64,000 bases of DNA from Clostridiales bacterium (lineage in GTDB: Bacteria > Bacillota > Clostridia > Lachnospirales > Lachnospiraceae). The position numbers and the translations under genes were made by a program. Within the stretch, counting starts at the first letter, position 1; each line of letters begins with the position of its first letter. A model generated the notes under the pieces. The model had not been told where the DNA came from. It worked only from the letters and a program-made list of their open reading frames with translations, and ran no database searches. The stretch is from assembly GCA_018369015.1 (NCBI GenBank), contig JAGZDD010000004.1, positions 1-64,000 of the forward strand, read 5' to 3'. Below are positions 28,897 to 38,312 of the stretch, one piece after another.

Positions 28897-29796
28897 ATGG
28901 CATTTTACAAGTGTAATTTTATTTCCTATACGTTGGGCCGGGCTGTGGATATATGTGTTACCGTTCCATCGCCTCCGCTGCCGGGAGCAATTTGCGGTAA
29001 AAGGACACATCAGCATAAGGCGCCCTACCCAGTCCTGTATCTGCTCCACGGCGGCGGGAATGACTGTCACAGCTGGTTTTTATATACTCAGCTGCGCTAC
29101 TTTGCCGAGGTCAGGAATATTGCTGTTGTCACAATGTCAGCAGAGAATGGGCGTTATGCCGATCATCCCGGCCATGGCCCTAAATATTTTACATTTATCG
29201 AAAAAGAGCTTCCAGAATTTATAAGCGCCTATTTTCCGGTATCGGCAAAGGCAAAAGATACCTATATTGCAGGGCTGTCTCAGGGAGGCGCCGGGGCATG
29301 GGCGCAGGTTCTGGATCATCCGGAAAGGTATGCGGCGTTTGGGATGCTGTCGTCGTCAGCGGTTGGCCCTATGGGGAGCGGCTGCAGTTTATCCTTGGAG
29401 GGCTTTTACCATGTAGATAAAGCGGATGATCTATTTAATGCGGCCGATATGCCCAAAATACCGGATGACGGCAAGCCGGTTGATTTTTCAAAATTCAGAT
29501 TCCCGGTGAAATATAAACCTGTCCATCCGGATGCACTAAAGAGGCTGGAAGAAATCAAACGGGCAGGGCTGCGTTTCCCGAAAGCCTATATTGGCATCGG
29601 AGGCTATGACGGAGGGTTTCTCGGCGCTATGACAACTGCTGTAAAGCTCAATGAGATGGGATTTGACGCAACCTTTGAAGGCGTTTCCGGCTATGCCCAT
29701 GAATGGGCATACTGGAATATTGGAATTGAAAGATTTCTTGACTGGCTTCCAAGAACAGATACCTATTACCAGGAAAGCCCAAAGAGAAGATTTTAA
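28897..29796 (+). CDS. Alpha/beta-hydrolase esterase (PF00756 type), first copy
   Basis: Serine esterase of the esterase D/feruloyl-acetyl esterase type. Oxyanion region VLYLLHGGGNDCHSW, nucleophile Ser128 in GLSQGG and catalytic His in GYAHEW. There is no signal peptide, so it acts in the cytoplasm, removing acyl groups from imported glycosides (inference). The start at 28897 follows AAGGAGGG; the in-frame ATG at 28861 is far upstream of any ribosome site. The next gene is a diverged tandem duplicate; a third copy is at 35672. Confidence 0.87.
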   Translation: MAFYKCNFISYTLGRAVDICVTVPSPPLPGAICGKRTHQHKAPYPVLYLLHGGGNDCHSWFLYTQLRYFAEVRNIAVVTMSAENGRYADHPGHGPKYFTFIEKELPEFISAYFPVSAKAKDTYIAGLSQGGAGAWAQVLDHPERYAAFGMLSSSAVGPMGSGCSLSLEGFYHVDKADDLFNAADMPKIPDDGKPVDFSKFRFPVKYKPVHPDALKRLEEIKRAGLRFPKAYIGIGGYDGGFLGAMTTAVKLNEMGFDATFEGVSGYAHEWAYWNIGIERFLDWLPRTDTYYQESPKRRF

Positions 29797-29809
29797 GGAG
29801 GGAAGAAAT

Positions 29810-30610
29810 ATGGCATATTTTGACTGCTGCTTTACATCCTATACGCTGGACCGGGATGTGGAAATCGGCGTTGTCATTCCGTCGCTGCCGCTTCCGGGAA
29901 ATATTGCCGGAGAGAAACGGCATAGAGTGCAGGAACCCTATCCGATACTTATCCTGCTCCACGGCGGAGGGAATAATTATCATACATGGTTCCATTATGC
30001 GCCGGTCGAACGCTATGGGGAAGAAAGAAATCTGGCGATTGTTTCCATTTCCGGGGAAAACAGTGAATTTGAAGATCAGGATGAAGGGCTGAAAATGGGA
30101 ACATTTTTAGAAACAGAGCTTATGGATTTTTTGACGGCAAATTTTCCGGTGTCAGGACAGGCGAAGGATCATTATATTGCCGGGCTGTCCATGGGAGGAG
30201 CCGGGGCGCGTATGCAGGTCCTCAGGCATCCTGAAAATTACGGGGCTTTCGGCATGTTTTCTTCTGGCGCAAACCGGATGAACATGAATGATGATTGTTT
30301 TGATCCTGAAAATGTTATCAACAAAAAAGAATTGATCATGCCGGAAGTGAAAGCGCGGATGAGGGAAATTGCAGAACAGGGCATACCTTTTCCAAAGGCC
30401 TATATTGCCTGCGGGCAGAAAGACTGCCTGTATCCGTGCAGCATGGCCTGGGCGCAATTTTTAAAGGAAATGGGCTATGAAGCAGAATTTGACGGGCCGG
30501 GGGAGTACGCGCATGAGTGGGATTTCTGGGAACTGGAAATACGCAAATTTATGGACTGGCTGCCAAGAACTGACGGATATTACCGAAAATCGCCGAAACG
30601 TTTGATTTAG
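29810..30610 (+). CDS. Alpha/beta-hydrolase esterase (PF00756 type), second copy
   Basis: Tandem paralog of the preceding gene with the same order of motifs: LILLHGGGNNYHTW, Ser127 in GLSMGG and EYAHEWDFW. It is 266 aa and has no signal peptide. AAGGAGGG precedes the chosen ATG at 29810, which lies 13 bases after the previous stop; a longer frame from 29651 overlaps the first esterase and is rejected. Two retained copies suggest different acyl specificities. Confidence 0.87.
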   Translation: MAYFDCCFTSYTLDRDVEIGVVIPSLPLPGNIAGEKRHRVQEPYPILILLHGGGNNYHTWFHYAPVERYGEERNLAIVSISGENSEFEDQDEGLKMGTFLETELMDFLTANFPVSGQAKDHYIAGLSMGGAGARMQVLRHPENYGAFGMFSSGANRMNMNDDCFDPENVINKKELIMPEVKARMREIAEQGIPFPKAYIACGQKDCLYPCSMAWAQFLKEMGYEAEFDGPGEYAHEWDFWELEIRKFMDWLPRTDGYYRKSPKRLI

Positions 30611-30623
30611 AGGGAGGAAGGGT

Positions 30624-32129
30624 ATGAAAACAGAGTTAGAACGGACATCTCCGGAAGCCGTTGGGATTCCGTCCGGGTGCATACAGCAGCTTTTAGACCG
30701 GCTGGAATCCGGCTTCACACAACTGCATGGCATTATGATTTACCGTAAAGGGAAAATATGTGCGGAAGGATGGCGGGCGCCTTATGCGCCGGGCCAGAGG
30801 CATATCAATGCTTCTTTGACGAAAACCTATGCAGGAACGGCTATAGGGATTGCATATACGCAAAAATTGCTGGATCTTGATGAACGCCTGGCAGATATTT
30901 TTGAAGCTGATATTCCGCAAAGCCAGAAAGATAATCCCAGATTACAGCGTTTGACGATACGCCATTTGCTAATGATGGGGGTTGGAACACGCAAGCAGGT
31001 GAATATTCCAAATAATCTGATTCGGGAATTTTTTGAAATACCGGTTGAAGATGAACCGGGCTCGACGTTCCTTTATAATAATATGGCGTCCTGTATGCTT
31101 GTGGAGATATTAAAAAGAAAGACGAAAATGGGCCTGCATGAATTTTTGAAGCCAAGGCTTTTTGACAAGATTGGTATTGACAGTGAAAATCTCCGCTGGG
31201 AACTGCTCGGGGATATTGAGAACGGGGCAGGCGGTTTGTATTCCACGACAGAAGATAATTTAAGGCTGGGGATATTGTATCTTAACGGAGGCCTGTGGAA
31301 TGGCGAGCGTATTTTGGCCCAAGATTATGTACAGCAGGCGATGGAAAAACAAAATGATACGGCAAATTGGCCGGATTCTTATGCGGCAGATAATTTCTGC
31401 GGGTACGGTTATCAGATGTGGATGTGCAGGCCGGAGAAAAGCTGCCGTATGGATGGGGCCGGAGGGCAGTATGTATTGCTTTTCCCGAAGCAGGAGATGG
31501 CTGTGGCTATCCATGAAATTATACAAAGGCCGGATGCCCCGCACCATATTATGAGCGCCGTATTTGAATGTCTGCTGCCGTATTTAAAGCCGGAGGCGAT
31601 AGAACCGGATGTGTCAGAGGCAATGAAGCTGAAACTGAGACTGGATACATTATCATTTCCCAGACCCTGGTGCCGGGCTATACCTGATCTGGCCCGAAGA
31701 ATTTCCGATAAGATTTTTAAAGTAACTCAGGGCAATGTTTCCCTGCGGAACACGTTTGCAATGCCCGGGCTGACCGAGGAGATGAAAGATAGCTGGGAGT
31801 TCTTTTCTTTGCAGTTTAATGCAGGAGAGTGCCGGCTGGATATTTGGAAAAACGGGCAAAATATACCGGTGGACATAGGGATTGACGGAACAAGCAGACG
31901 CAGCCGGGTGACAGACAAGCTTCCGGATATTGTTTATTGCAGCGGGGTGTGGCTTGATGAGTGTACATTTGAGATTTCTTCCAGATTTATTGAAGAAAAT
32001 GAGGAAAAAAAGATCCGGATGAATTTTATTGATGAAGGCCATATCGAGATACAGTACTGTACGCCGGGGCTTAGCATGATTTTTGGCGGTTATTTTCAGG
32101 CCAGGGCGGCAGAAGAAAACAGGAGATAA
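30624..32129 (+). CDS. Beta-lactamase-fold serine hydrolase
   Basis: Class C beta-lactamase/DD-peptidase superfamily (PF00144) hydrolase, used in such clusters as an esterase or amidase. Active-site Ser64 and Lys67 form the SLTK motif; Tyr151 and Asn153 form YNN. The C-terminal ~140 residues are an extra beta-rich region. There is no signal peptide, so a cell-wall role is unlikely. GAGGGAGGAAGG precedes the start. It sits between two esterases and an importer, suggesting work on ester or acyl decorations of the same substrate. Confidence 0.82.
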   Translation: MKTELERTSPEAVGIPSGCIQQLLDRLESGFTQLHGIMIYRKGKICAEGWRAPYAPGQRHINASLTKTYAGTAIGIAYTQKLLDLDERLADIFEADIPQSQKDNPRLQRLTIRHLLMMGVGTRKQVNIPNNLIREFFEIPVEDEPGSTFLYNNMASCMLVEILKRKTKMGLHEFLKPRLFDKIGIDSENLRWELLGDIENGAGGLYSTTEDNLRLGILYLNGGLWNGERILAQDYVQQAMEKQNDTANWPDSYAADNFCGYGYQMWMCRPEKSCRMDGAGGQYVLLFPKQEMAVAIHEIIQRPDAPHHIMSAVFECLLPYLKPEAIEPDVSEAMKLKLRLDTLSFPRPWCRAIPDLARRISDKIFKVTQGNVSLRNTFAMPGLTEEMKDSWEFFSLQFNAGECRLDIWKNGQNIPVDIGIDGTSRRSRVTDKLPDIVYCSGVWLDECTFEISSRFIEENEEKKIRMNFIDEGHIEIQYCTPGLSMIFGGYFQARAAEENRR

Positions 32130-32175
32130 ATACCTGCACGCTGGATGTGCAGACAAAAAAGAGGAGTGAGGTTTA

Positions 32176-33744
32176 ATGAAGAAGTGGATGGCAATATTTA
32201 TGGGGATTTTAGTGGCAATGCCCGCATTTTCAGGGTGCGGAAAAAGCCCGGAGCAGGCGGCGCCGGAGGGAACAGGGTCTGACAGTGCGCAAAACAATGC
32301 CCAGAGCGAAGGCGGTGATATTGCGGAGATTATTATGCAGTGGCCATCCGTTACAGGGACGGAGGAAGGGCTGTCCGGCGTTGAAGATGCGATTAATGCC
32401 ATAATTGAACCGGAATACGGGATCCATGTAACTTTTGAGCCTGTGCAGTTTAGCAATCTGGCAAACCAGACAACGTTTTCCGTATCATCGGGCGAACAGC
32501 TTGATTTATGTATTTCCATCGGCACAGGGGTTGGAAGCCTTGTAAGCTCCGGGGCGCTTAAGCCCCTGGATGAATTGGTCGAGGCTTATGGACAGGATAT
32601 TTTATCAGCCTGCGGAAGCCGCATTTCAGGGGGATATTGCGGAACACAGCTGTATGGTATACCGACAGCCTATATTAACGGCGAAGCCTATGGCTTTCAG
32701 GTGCTTACAAAATTTTTAGATAAATATCATATTGAAATTGATGAGGACAAAATATATACGCTGGACGAGGCGGAAAAAATTTTTGACACGATTAAAGCCG
32801 GGGAGGGCGAAGATTTCTACATTTTTGCTACCGGAGATATGCTCACCAGCACCCAGCAAATCCTGGGCGGAGCGGCATTTCCTGTCGATCAGCTCGGGCA
32901 GACATGCGGAAGCGGCGTTTTGATGCTGGATGACTATTTTGGTACGGATAATACGGATTATCAGGTAGTGAATATGTTTGAAACGGAGGAATACAAAGAA
33001 GCGGCAGAGCGGATTTACCGTTGGAACCAAAAGGGATATTTTGCCCCGGATTGCCTTGAAAATACAGATTCCATGGCAATGATGTCTGCGCTTACTGGCG
33101 GAAATTATCTTGGGAATTTTGGCTTTGCCACGGAGGCCTATGGCACAGAAGGCCAGATCGGGGAAGACATGACCCTGATTCGCACGGTCGATCTGTACTC
33201 GGCTGCCCATATGTTCAGCAATGTATTATGGAGTATTCCTGTGACCAGCAAACACCCCGAGGAGGCTATGAAGTTTTTGAATCTTTTATATGGAGAGGAC
33301 AGAACCCTGCTGCATCTGATTAAAAGCGGAATTGAAGGAACGGATTATGAAATTATTGAGGATAACGGCGAGGATCAGGTCATTAAATATCTGGATACCG
33401 GAACCTACCGGATGATGCTTGGAGCTTATGGGGACGTCACCCATTATTTTGTGGAAAGCCCGGCTCCGATTACGAGAAATCAGGAATATGACGCTATTTC
33501 CGCAGCCTTAAAGCCGGAGCGGGTATCGCCGACACTGGGATATGTCTTTGTTACGGACAATGTCGCCTCCCAATACGCATCGGTGACAACAGTTATTTCA
33601 GAGTATCAGAGTATTATTACTACGGGAAGCGCTGATCCGGAAACAATACTTCCGGAGTTTATTGAAAAGCTAAAAAGTGCCGGGATTGACGATGTGATTG
33701 CAGAAAATCAGAAACAGCTGGATGCGTTTTTGGAATCTAAGTAA
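32176..33744 (+). CDS. ABC sugar transporter substrate-binding lipoprotein, module C
   Basis: Receptor of the module C importer: lipobox FSGC with Cys21, solute-binding fold, DUF3502-like C terminus (ILPEFIEKLKSAGIDDVIAEN). It is 522 aa. Unlike modules A and B, the permeases follow directly, 11 bases downstream, and there is no separating terminator. It is transcribed with the upstream esterases, suggesting an acylated ligand. Confidence 0.92.
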   Translation: MKKWMAIFMGILVAMPAFSGCGKSPEQAAPEGTGSDSAQNNAQSEGGDIAEIIMQWPSVTGTEEGLSGVEDAINAIIEPEYGIHVTFEPVQFSNLANQTTFSVSSGEQLDLCISIGTGVGSLVSSGALKPLDELVEAYGQDILSACGSRISGGYCGTQLYGIPTAYINGEAYGFQVLTKFLDKYHIEIDEDKIYTLDEAEKIFDTIKAGEGEDFYIFATGDMLTSTQQILGGAAFPVDQLGQTCGSGVLMLDDYFGTDNTDYQVVNMFETEEYKEAAERIYRWNQKGYFAPDCLENTDSMAMMSALTGGNYLGNFGFATEAYGTEGQIGEDMTLIRTVDLYSAAHMFSNVLWSIPVTSKHPEEAMKFLNLLYGEDRTLLHLIKSGIEGTDYEIIEDNGEDQVIKYLDTGTYRMMLGAYGDVTHYFVESPAPITRNQEYDAISAALKPERVSPTLGYVFVTDNVASQYASVTTVISEYQSIITTGSADPETILPEFIEKLKSAGIDDVIAENQKQLDAFLESK

Positions 33745-33755
33745 GGAAGATGCTT

Positions 33756-34703
33756 ATGAGAAAGACAAAGCAGGAACTGTTAAAGCCTCCTAAGAAAAAA
33801 TTTAAGCTAAAAGCGGCCATGCCGGTTTATCTCATGCTTTTGCCCGGACTGCTCTATATGCTGCTGAATAATTATGTTCCTATGTTTGGCGTGGTGATTG
33901 CCTTCAAGCGTCTGGATTTTGGAAAAGGGCTTTTAGGAAGCCCATGGTGCGGCTTTGAAAACTTTAAGTTTTTGTTTGGTTCGTCGGATGCCTGGATCAT
34001 TACAAGAAATACGATCGGCTATAATATTATTTTTCTGATTGTGAATAATGTGCTGGCGATTGCAATGGCTGTTCTTCTGAACGAAATACGGAATAAACGG
34101 ACATCGAAGCTGTATCAGACCCTGGTATTGTTGCCCTATTTGATGAGCTGGGTCATTGTCAGCTATCTGGCATATGCATACCTGGCCAACTCTACGGGGC
34201 TTATTAATACAGGCATTTTAGAACCTATGGGATTTGAGGCTGTAAACTGGTATGGCGAAAAAAATATGTGGCCGTTTATCCTCATATTTTTTAACGCATG
34301 GAAGGGGGTGGGGTACAGTATGATTATCTATTTATCCAGCGTTGTAGGTATCAGCCGTGAATATTATGAGGCAGCCGCCTTAGACGGCGCAGGAAAATGG
34401 CAGCAGATTACAAGGATTACTCTGCCCTTACTAAAACCGACGGTAATTACATTGTTCATATTGAGTATAGGAAGAATCCTCAATTCCGATTTTGGCTTGT
34501 TTTATCAGCTGCCGCGGAACAGCTCCCTTCTGTATTCCACAACCCGGACCTTAGATGTTTATGTATACCAGGCGCTGATGCTCAATAACAACTATGGAAT
34601 GTCCAGCGCAGCCAGCGCATTCCAATCAATTGTTGGATTTATCCTTGTACTGTTCTCTAACCAGATTCTGAGAAAATATGAGAAAAGTAGCGCGCTGTTT
34701 TGA
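33756..34703 (+). CDS. ABC sugar transporter permease, LplB type, module C
   Basis: Membrane subunit of 315 aa with six hydrophobic segments and EAA loop EAAALDGAGKWQQITRITLP. The start at 33756 is preferred to 33750 because the AAGGAAG ribosome site touches the earlier ATG. It has a basic N-terminal tail. Confidence 0.9.
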   Translation: MRKTKQELLKPPKKKFKLKAAMPVYLMLLPGLLYMLLNNYVPMFGVVIAFKRLDFGKGLLGSPWCGFENFKFLFGSSDAWIITRNTIGYNIIFLIVNNVLAIAMAVLLNEIRNKRTSKLYQTLVLLPYLMSWVIVSYLAYAYLANSTGLINTGILEPMGFEAVNWYGEKNMWPFILIFFNAWKGVGYSMIIYLSSVVGISREYYEAAALDGAGKWQQITRITLPLLKPTVITLFILSIGRILNSDFGLFYQLPRNSSLLYSTTRTLDVYVYQALMLNNNYGMSSAASAFQSIVGFILVLFSNQILRKYEKSSALF

Positions 34704-34717
34704 GAGGAGGGAAATGG

Positions 34718-35611
34718 ATGAAATCAAAGGAACACCGGATTACCCAGGTCATTGCCCATTTGTTTTGCGGTATCGCCGCTCTGATGGCGCTGCTGCCGTT
34801 TATACTGCTGATTATTGCTTCATTTACGGATAATGAGTGGGCAGAGCTTAATGGCTATTCTTATTTTCCGCAAGCCCTGAGCCTGGAAGCCTATAAATAT
34901 ATCCTTGCCTCTTTAGACACGATCGGGCGGGCTTATCTTATGACGATCATTGTTACGGCAGTTGGAACATTCCTTAGCATTATAATTACATCGCTGTTTG
35001 CCTGGGCCCTTTGCAGGGATGGGCTGCCCGGAATTAAGCTGGTGAATTTTATGCTTGTACTCACATTGCTTTTTAACGGAGGTATTGTTGCTAATTATTA
35101 TATCTATGCCAATGTTTACCATATAAGAAACACGATATGGGCATTGATTATCCCAAGCCTGCTGATGAATGCGTTTAATGTGATTCTTATGAAAAATTAT
35201 TATAAAAACAGTATTCCGGCAGCGCTGCTTGAAGCGGCAAGAATTGACGGAGGCGGGGAACTTTACATATTTTTTAAGGTCGTCATGCCCCTGAGCATAC
35301 CGATATTGGCGACAATAGGGCTGATGACGGGGCTTATGTACTGGAATGACTGGATGAATGGGCTTTACTATTTAACGCCGAGGGAGGGGAGCCGGTTTTA
35401 CACAATCCAGATTGTATTAAATAATATTAATGAAAATGTCCAGGCACTGGCTTCCAGCGCTTCGAGCCTGGGAGTATCTGTGACAGAGCTGCCGAGTACG
35501 ACGATACGGATGGCGATCGCAACGGTGGGGATTTTGCCGATTTTAGTGATCTACCCGTTTTTTCAGAAATATTTTGTTAGGGGGATTACGTTGGGCAGTG
35601 TTAAAGAATAG
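34718..35611 (+). CDS. ABC sugar transporter permease, YtcP type, module C
   Basis: Membrane subunit of 297 aa with six hydrophobic segments, EAA loop EAARIDGGGELYIFFKVVMP and C terminus RGITLGSVKE. GAGGAGGG lies upstream of the chosen ATG at 34718; an in-frame TTG at 34700 overlaps the previous stop. Its periplasm-facing loop before the last helix is a little longer than in its paralogs. Confidence 0.9.
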   Translation: MKSKEHRITQVIAHLFCGIAALMALLPFILLIIASFTDNEWAELNGYSYFPQALSLEAYKYILASLDTIGRAYLMTIIVTAVGTFLSIIITSLFAWALCRDGLPGIKLVNFMLVLTLLFNGGIVANYYIYANVYHIRNTIWALIIPSLLMNAFNVILMKNYYKNSIPAALLEAARIDGGGELYIFFKVVMPLSIPILATIGLMTGLMYWNDWMNGLYYLTPREGSRFYTIQIVLNNINENVQALASSASSLGVSVTELPSTTIRMAIATVGILPILVIYPFFQKYFVRGITLGSVKE

Positions 35612-35671
35612 TAATCATCCGGCTATGCCGAACGGTTACAAAGAATTGCTGTGGAAAATGGAGGTTTTAGT

Positions 35672-36523
35672 ATGGCAGTAATTAAAATGAATTTTTTGTC
35701 AAAATTTCTCGGGATGCAGACCAATGTAACGATCTGCCTTCCAAGCTTTAGCTTTGCGGATGTTATGAATGGCAGGGCCAGCGACAATTATGTAAAAGGG
35801 ATGCAGTATCAGGTATTGTATCTGCTCCACGGGGGCAGCGGAGATGATTCGGATTATGTAAACTTTTCCAACATTGTACGTTATGCCGATGACCATAAGC
35901 TGGCAGTTGTAATGCCCTGTGATTATAATGCAGATTATACGGATCAGCCCAATGGCCCCAAATATTGGAGGTATCTGACGGAAGAGCTTCCGGCGATGTG
36001 CCGGAGCCTGTTTGCCTTATCTGACCGCCAGGAGGATAATTTTGTCGGCGGGCTTTCCATGGGGGCGCACGGGGCGATGAAATGGGCGCTTATGAAACCG
36101 GAGATGTTTCGCGCTGCATTAATCATGTCCGGCGCGGCCAGACATCCGGACATTATACAAAATTTCAGCGCTCCAAAGCCGATTCCCGGCGTGGATCCGG
36201 AGATTATGCCTATGCCGGATATGAAAACCATTTACGGTGATCTGACCCGTTTTAAAGGAAGCAATTGCGATGCCTATGCGGCGGCTGAGAAAAATGCAAA
36301 AGAGAAAAAAACGGAAACAAAGTTCTTTTTTACCTGCGGGGATAAAGATTTTGCCATGGCGCGGTGCCGTCAGGGCTATGAAGCGCTGACGGCTCTCGGC
36401 TATGATACATTTTTTGAAAGTGTTCCGGGCTATGCCCATGAATGGGATTTCTGGGATCTTTCCCTGAAAAAAGCCATTGCCCAGTGGCTGCCCATCCGTC
36501 ACAGCGCGATTTATCCTGAATAA
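35672..36523 (+). CDS. Alpha/beta-hydrolase esterase (PF00756 type), third copy
   Basis: Esterase related to the genes at 28897 and 29810: VLYLLHGGSGDDSDY, nucleophile Ser129 in GLSMGA, His in GYAHEWDFW. It is 283 aa with no signal peptide. The start at 35672 follows GGAGGT. It closes module C. The change of the Ser motif from GxSxGG to GxSxGA and the different oxyanion loop suggest a separate substrate preference. Confidence 0.87.
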   Translation: MAVIKMNFLSKFLGMQTNVTICLPSFSFADVMNGRASDNYVKGMQYQVLYLLHGGSGDDSDYVNFSNIVRYADDHKLAVVMPCDYNADYTDQPNGPKYWRYLTEELPAMCRSLFALSDRQEDNFVGGLSMGAHGAMKWALMKPEMFRAALIMSGAARHPDIIQNFSAPKPIPGVDPEIMPMPDMKTIYGDLTRFKGSNCDAYAAAEKNAKEKKTETKFFFTCGDKDFAMARCRQGYEALTALGYDTFFESVPGYAHEWDFWDLSLKKAIAQWLPIRHSAIYPE

Positions 36524-36606
36524 CCGCAGGCCTGCAAAGGAAGCCGGAAACGGTTAAAAAAACGCCGCCCAAAGCGTACGCTCCCCCAATGTCAGAAAAG
36601 TATCAT

Positions 36607-36680
36607 CGACAGGTCGTTTTTTTTATGGATACCATCGGCCGTTCGTAATATACTAAAATCATCTTAAACGACAGGTTTTT
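36607..36680 (+). promoter_or_regulatory. Predicted promoter of module D with repeated CGACAGGT-T boxes
   Basis: TGGATA (36626-36631) and TATACT (36649-36654) are 17 bases apart. Two direct copies of CGACAGGT followed by a T run flank the promoter, at 36607 upstream of the -35 and at 36669 just downstream. Such paired boxes could bind the module D response regulator. Pattern match only. Confidence 0.45.
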
Positions 36681-36703
36681 AATGATAAAGGAGGAGCGTT
36701 CGG

Positions 36704-38254
36704 ATGAATAAAAAAGTTTTCGCAGTACTGATGAGCGGCGTTATGGCAGCAGGCGTTTTAGCCGGGTGCCAGGGTTCCGGAGGAACGGGCAGCGCCGGGG
36801 GAGACAGTACAGGAGGCGCACAAAGTACAGGGAGCGCAGAAAGTACGCAGTCCCAGGGAGAAAACCAGAAAACAGAAACAATAAAAATGTATTGTATGAA
36901 TATGGGGGTGGCTTCCGATTATCAAAATGTGGAAGATGCGATTAACGCCATCAGCGTGCCGGAGATTGGCGTAGCCGTTGACCTGACGATGATGGATATA
37001 GGACAGTGGTTTGAGCAGTACAGTATGCTGATTTCGGGAAGCGAATCCGTGGATCTTATGCCGAACTTTACCGACGCCATGGCCGGGGCAATCAATCAGG
37101 GAGCCTTTACCGACCTGACGCAGCTTTACGCTGAGTATGGAACGGATATTCCCAATTATATCCCGGATAAATATCTTGCAGCAGGGAAGTTTAACGGCGC
37201 CCTGTACGGTATCCCGTCGACGAATATGTATGCCAATGCCTCGGTGATCGAGTATGACGCCGGAATTGTAAAGGAGCTGGGGATTGATGTCAGCGGGGTT
37301 AAGACGCTGGAGGACTGGGAGTCCGTTATGGAGCAGGTTAAAGAGGCATATCCGGATATTATCCCGTTTACGCCCAACGGAGGGAATACGGTGTCCATGT
37401 TCAATATGTATGACTGGGATGCCCCGGGAAATAAATACGGCGTCCTTATGCTTGGGGAAGACCCGGATACGCTGACGCTGGAAAACGTTTACGCCACAGA
37501 TGAGTACAGGGAATTGTGCAAGCTGATGGAAAGCTGGGACCAAAAAGGCTATATTGCCCAGGACGCCATTACGGAAACGGATACCTTTATAACGCTGTGC
37601 AAAGCCGGGAAAGCATTTTCCACGTTAGCCAGCGAAAATATCCACGAGGTGTATGTGCAGAAGGAATCGGTTAATGCCGGAAAGGAAATCGATACGATTG
37701 CCCTGACAGAGCCCTTTTCCTATAACGCAATGATCAGTATTATGTGGAGTATTCCGGTAACTTCCGAGCATCCGGAAGCGGCAATGAAGTTTTTGAATTT
37801 AATGTATTCTGATCAGGAGATTGCCACATTGTTTGCCTATGGAGAGGAAGGCGTCAACTATCAGGTTCTTGATGACGGTACGATTGACTTTGTTGAAGGG
37901 GAGAGCATGGATAACTGCAAATACCATCCAAGCATTGACTGGGTGCTGCCGAATCAGTACAATACCCTGACATGGGCAGGCAATCTGCCGGTGACTGTTG
38001 AGGAGGCCAATGCGTTTAACGAATCTGCGGTTGTTTCTCCGGCGCTTGGCTTTACCTTTGATTCAGCTTCTGTCACCAACGAAATTACGGCCTGCGATAA
38101 TGTGGTCGCCCAGTACGCGACGGCTCTGGAGCTTGGCGCTGTGGATGTGGATTCGGTGCTTCCTGAATTTATTGCGGCGCTGGAAAAAGCAAATATTCAG
38201 AAGATTATTGATGAAAAACAGGCTCAGCTTGATACATGGCTAAATGAACAGTAA
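36704..38254 (+). CDS. ABC sugar transporter substrate-binding lipoprotein, module D
   Basis: Receptor of the module D importer: lipobox LAGC with Cys22, a long Gly/Ser/Thr/Gln linker, solute-binding fold and DUF3502-like C terminus (VLPEFIAALEKANIQKIIDEK). It is 516 aa. AAGGAGGAG precedes the ATG. It is separated from the permeases by a perfect 13-bp hairpin, which may raise its expression relative to them. Confidence 0.92.
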   Translation: MNKKVFAVLMSGVMAAGVLAGCQGSGGTGSAGGDSTGGAQSTGSAESTQSQGENQKTETIKMYCMNMGVASDYQNVEDAINAISVPEIGVAVDLTMMDIGQWFEQYSMLISGSESVDLMPNFTDAMAGAINQGAFTDLTQLYAEYGTDIPNYIPDKYLAAGKFNGALYGIPSTNMYANASVIEYDAGIVKELGIDVSGVKTLEDWESVMEQVKEAYPDIIPFTPNGGNTVSMFNMYDWDAPGNKYGVLMLGEDPDTLTLENVYATDEYRELCKLMESWDQKGYIAQDAITETDTFITLCKAGKAFSTLASENIHEVYVQKESVNAGKEIDTIALTEPFSYNAMISIMWSIPVTSEHPEAAMKFLNLMYSDQEIATLFAYGEEGVNYQVLDDGTIDFVEGESMDNCKYHPSIDWVLPNQYNTLTWAGNLPVTVEEANAFNESAVVSPALGFTFDSASVTNEITACDNVVAQYATALELGAVDVDSVLPEFIAALEKANIQKIIDEKQAQLDTWLNEQ

Positions 38255-38259
38255 TTATC

Positions 38260-38290
38260 CGGGGCTTTTGCAAAAAATGCAAAAGCCCCG
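38260..38290 (+). other. Perfect 13-bp intercistronic hairpin
   Basis: Position 38260-38272 pairs without mismatch with 38278-38290 across an A5 loop. No T tract follows, so it is more likely an mRNA-stabilising or partial-attenuation hairpin between binding-protein and permease genes, the role known for malE-malF-type spacers. Confidence 0.75.
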
Positions 38291-38312
38291 TTGTAAAAAG
38301 GGGAGAACGTAA

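Noticed and set aside
34700..34717. TTG start for the module C YtcP permease
   Set aside because: It overlaps the upstream stop and contains the ribosome site (GAGGAGGG) of the ATG at 34718.
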